Assembly (NCBI RefSeq): GCF_010731675.1
Contig: NZ_AP022584.1
Span: 3,968,001 to 4,032,000, forward strand
From: Mycobacterium marseillense
Lineage (GTDB): Bacteria > Actinomycetota > Actinomycetes > Mycobacteriales > Mycobacteriaceae
Direction of reading: 5' to 3'
Length of the DNA: 64,000 nucleotides
The translations under genes were made by a program, and so were the position numbers. This document shows positions 63,014 through 64,000 of this stretch, one piece after another (position 1 is the first letter of the stretch; each line of letters starts with the position of its first letter). Under the pieces are notes generated by a model, which saw only the letters and a list, made by a program, of their open reading frames with translations, ran no database searches and was not told the DNA's origin.

Positions 63014-64000
63014 GAACCGCTGCGGCGCTGACCGCCGCCGTGACCCTGGTCGCGTTATCCGCCAATATCCCTGCCGCGCAAGCGATCACACCGCCGTCGG
63101 TGGATCCCGCGCTGGTACCACCGGATGGGCCGCCGCATCCCGATCAGCCGATGCGCCGCGCCAACAGCTGCTCGTCGCCGATCACCGTGCGAAACCCCGA
63201 CGTGGCGCAGATGGCGCCGGGCTTCAACCTGCTCAACATCGCCAAGGCCTGGCAGTACAGCACCGGCAACGGCGTGCCCGTCGCGGTCATCGACACCGGG
63301 GTGACGCCGAACCCGCGGCTACCGGTGGTCCCCGGCGGCGACTACATCATGGGTGAGGACGGCCTGACGGACTGCGACGCCCACGGCACCATCGTCAGCT
63401 CGATCATCGGCGCTGCGCCGCAAGGGATATTGCCGATGCCGCGCCCGATGCCGACCGCCCCGGCGTTCCCGCCGCCGGCCGGGCCGCCGCCGGTCGCCGG
63501 GGCGCCCCCGCCGCCGGTCGAGGTGCCGCCCCCGATGGCGCCGCCGCCCCCGCCGCCGCCCGTGACGATCACCCAGGTCCTTCCGCCGCCGCCACCGCCG
63601 CCCCCGCCGCCGGAGGGCGGTGGGGCCACGGCCGCATCGAACGGGCCGGCGGACCCGCAGACCGAGGAAGAGCCCGCGGTGCCGCCGCTTCCCCCGGGAG
63701 CCCCCGATGGGGTGGTGGGAGTGGCCCCGCACGCGACGATCATCTCGATCCGGCAATCCTCGCGGGCCTTCGAACCGGTCAACCCCCCGCCGGGGGATCC
63801 CAACTCCGACGAGAAGGTCAAGGCCGGCACGCTGAATTCGGTTGCGCGCGCGGTGGTTCACGCCGCGAACATGGGCGCGAAGGTGATCAACATCTCGGTC
63901 ACCGCCTGCCTGCCCGCGGCGGCCCCGGCCGATCAGCGGGCCCTGGGTGCGGCGCTGTGGTACGCGGCCACCGCGAAGGACGCCGTGATCGTGGCGGCGG
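62998..64000 (+). CDS. mycP2: MycP2, mycosin protease of ESX-2 (3'-truncated by window edge)
   Basis: From the GTG at 62998 the frame stays open to the window end (334 codons visible of about 550). A signal peptide (ending AAQA, about residue 29) is followed by the N-terminal extension and the subtilisin core: the catalytic Asp is in VAVIDTG (99) and the His in DCDAHGT (129). A proline-rich insertion of about 95 residues follows (about 141-235), as I remember for Rv3886c. The Asn region begins near the end; the catalytic Ser is beyond the window. Mycosins are membrane-anchored and needed for ESX stability and secretion. Confidence 0.92.
   Translation, partial: MDSPLRTAAALTAAVTLVALSANIPAAQAITPPSVDPALVPPDGPPHPDQPMRRANSCSSPITVRNPDVAQMAPGFNLLNIAKAWQYSTGNGVPVAVIDTGVTPNPRLPVVPGGDYIMGEDGLTDCDAHGTIVSSIIGAAPQGILPMPRPMPTAPAFPPPAGPPPVAGAPPPPVEVPPPMAPPPPPPPVTITQVLPPPPPPPPPPEGGGATAASNGPADPQTEEEPAVPPLPPGAPDGVVGVAPHATIISIRQSSRAFEPVNPPPGDPNSDEKVKAGTLNSVARAVVHAANMGAKVINISVTACLPAAAPADQRALGAALWYAATAKDAVIVAA

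Noticed and set aside
63400..63720. Proline-rich segment in MycP2 considered as a frameshift or insertion
   Set aside because: The frame remains open and catalytic regions flank it normally. A similar proline-rich insertion is, as I recall, a normal part of mycosin-2.

Overview
The window is chromosomal DNA from a slow-growing Mycobacterium, most like the M. avium complex or a close relative. The base composition is GC-rich throughout. The region carries PE and PPE genes, a complete yrbE/mce operon, a mycolic-acid methyltransferase, F420-dependent oxidoreductases, a CYP142-type P450, WS/DGAT and Eis-family proteins, and most of an ESX-2 (type VII secretion) locus. I found no rRNA, tRNA, insertion sequence, prophage or CRISPR array.

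Layout. 1-5.2 kb: the end of a Crp/Fnr regulator, an alpha/beta hydrolase, then a probable four-gene operon (FAD oxidoreductase, SnoaL-like, GNAT, M19 dipeptidase). 5.2-18.7 kb: an mce locus. Two leftward genes (a secreted protein and an Mce-associated protein) face a rightward operon yrbEA-yrbEB-mceA-B-C-D-E-F, followed by a second Mce-associated protein, an MPT64/DUF3298-like secreted protein and a double-TetR regulator of the Mce3R type. 19-24.5 kb: small membrane proteins, a lipoprotein/IDDTDN-protein pair, a PE-PPE pair of the PE5/PE15-PPE4/PPE20 type, and a methyltransferase. 24.5-30.3 kb: a TIGR00027 methyltransferase, a DUF385 nitroreductase, a SulP transporter, an LLM oxidoreductase, a 2-hydroxyacid dehydrogenase and an RsbW-like ATPase. 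30.3-36 kb: a leftward four-gene operon (AveC-like membrane protein, MoxR/CbbQ AAA+ ATPase, NorD/CbbO-like VWA protein, CYP142-family P450) with a divergent TetR. 36-55.2 kb: mixed metabolic genes with several local regulator/operator modules (PadR, two TetR). 55.3-64 kb: a PrrB-like orphan histidine kinase, then ESX-2 in the order PE36-PPE69-esxD-esxC-espG2-(Rv3888c-like)-eccD2-mycP2, which runs off the window.

How the genes work together. The mce block should make a cell-envelope lipid importer: two permeases, six MCE subunits and accessory proteins, probably with its own regulator. The ESX-2 block encodes its PE/PPE and Esx substrates, their EspG chaperone, the EccD channel protein and the mycosin protease. 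However, eccB2 and eccC2, which lie directly upstream of PE36 in M. tuberculosis, are absent from that position here. The most interesting little-described unit is the AveC/MoxR/VWA/P450 operon, which pairs a CbbQO-type activase with a sterol-type P450. Several strong palindromes sit exactly where autoregulated TetR or PadR operators would be expected.

Identities come from reading motifs and remembered family sequences; no database search was run. Start codons were chosen from overlaps, ribosome-binding sites and family lengths, and are the least certain part of the coordinates.
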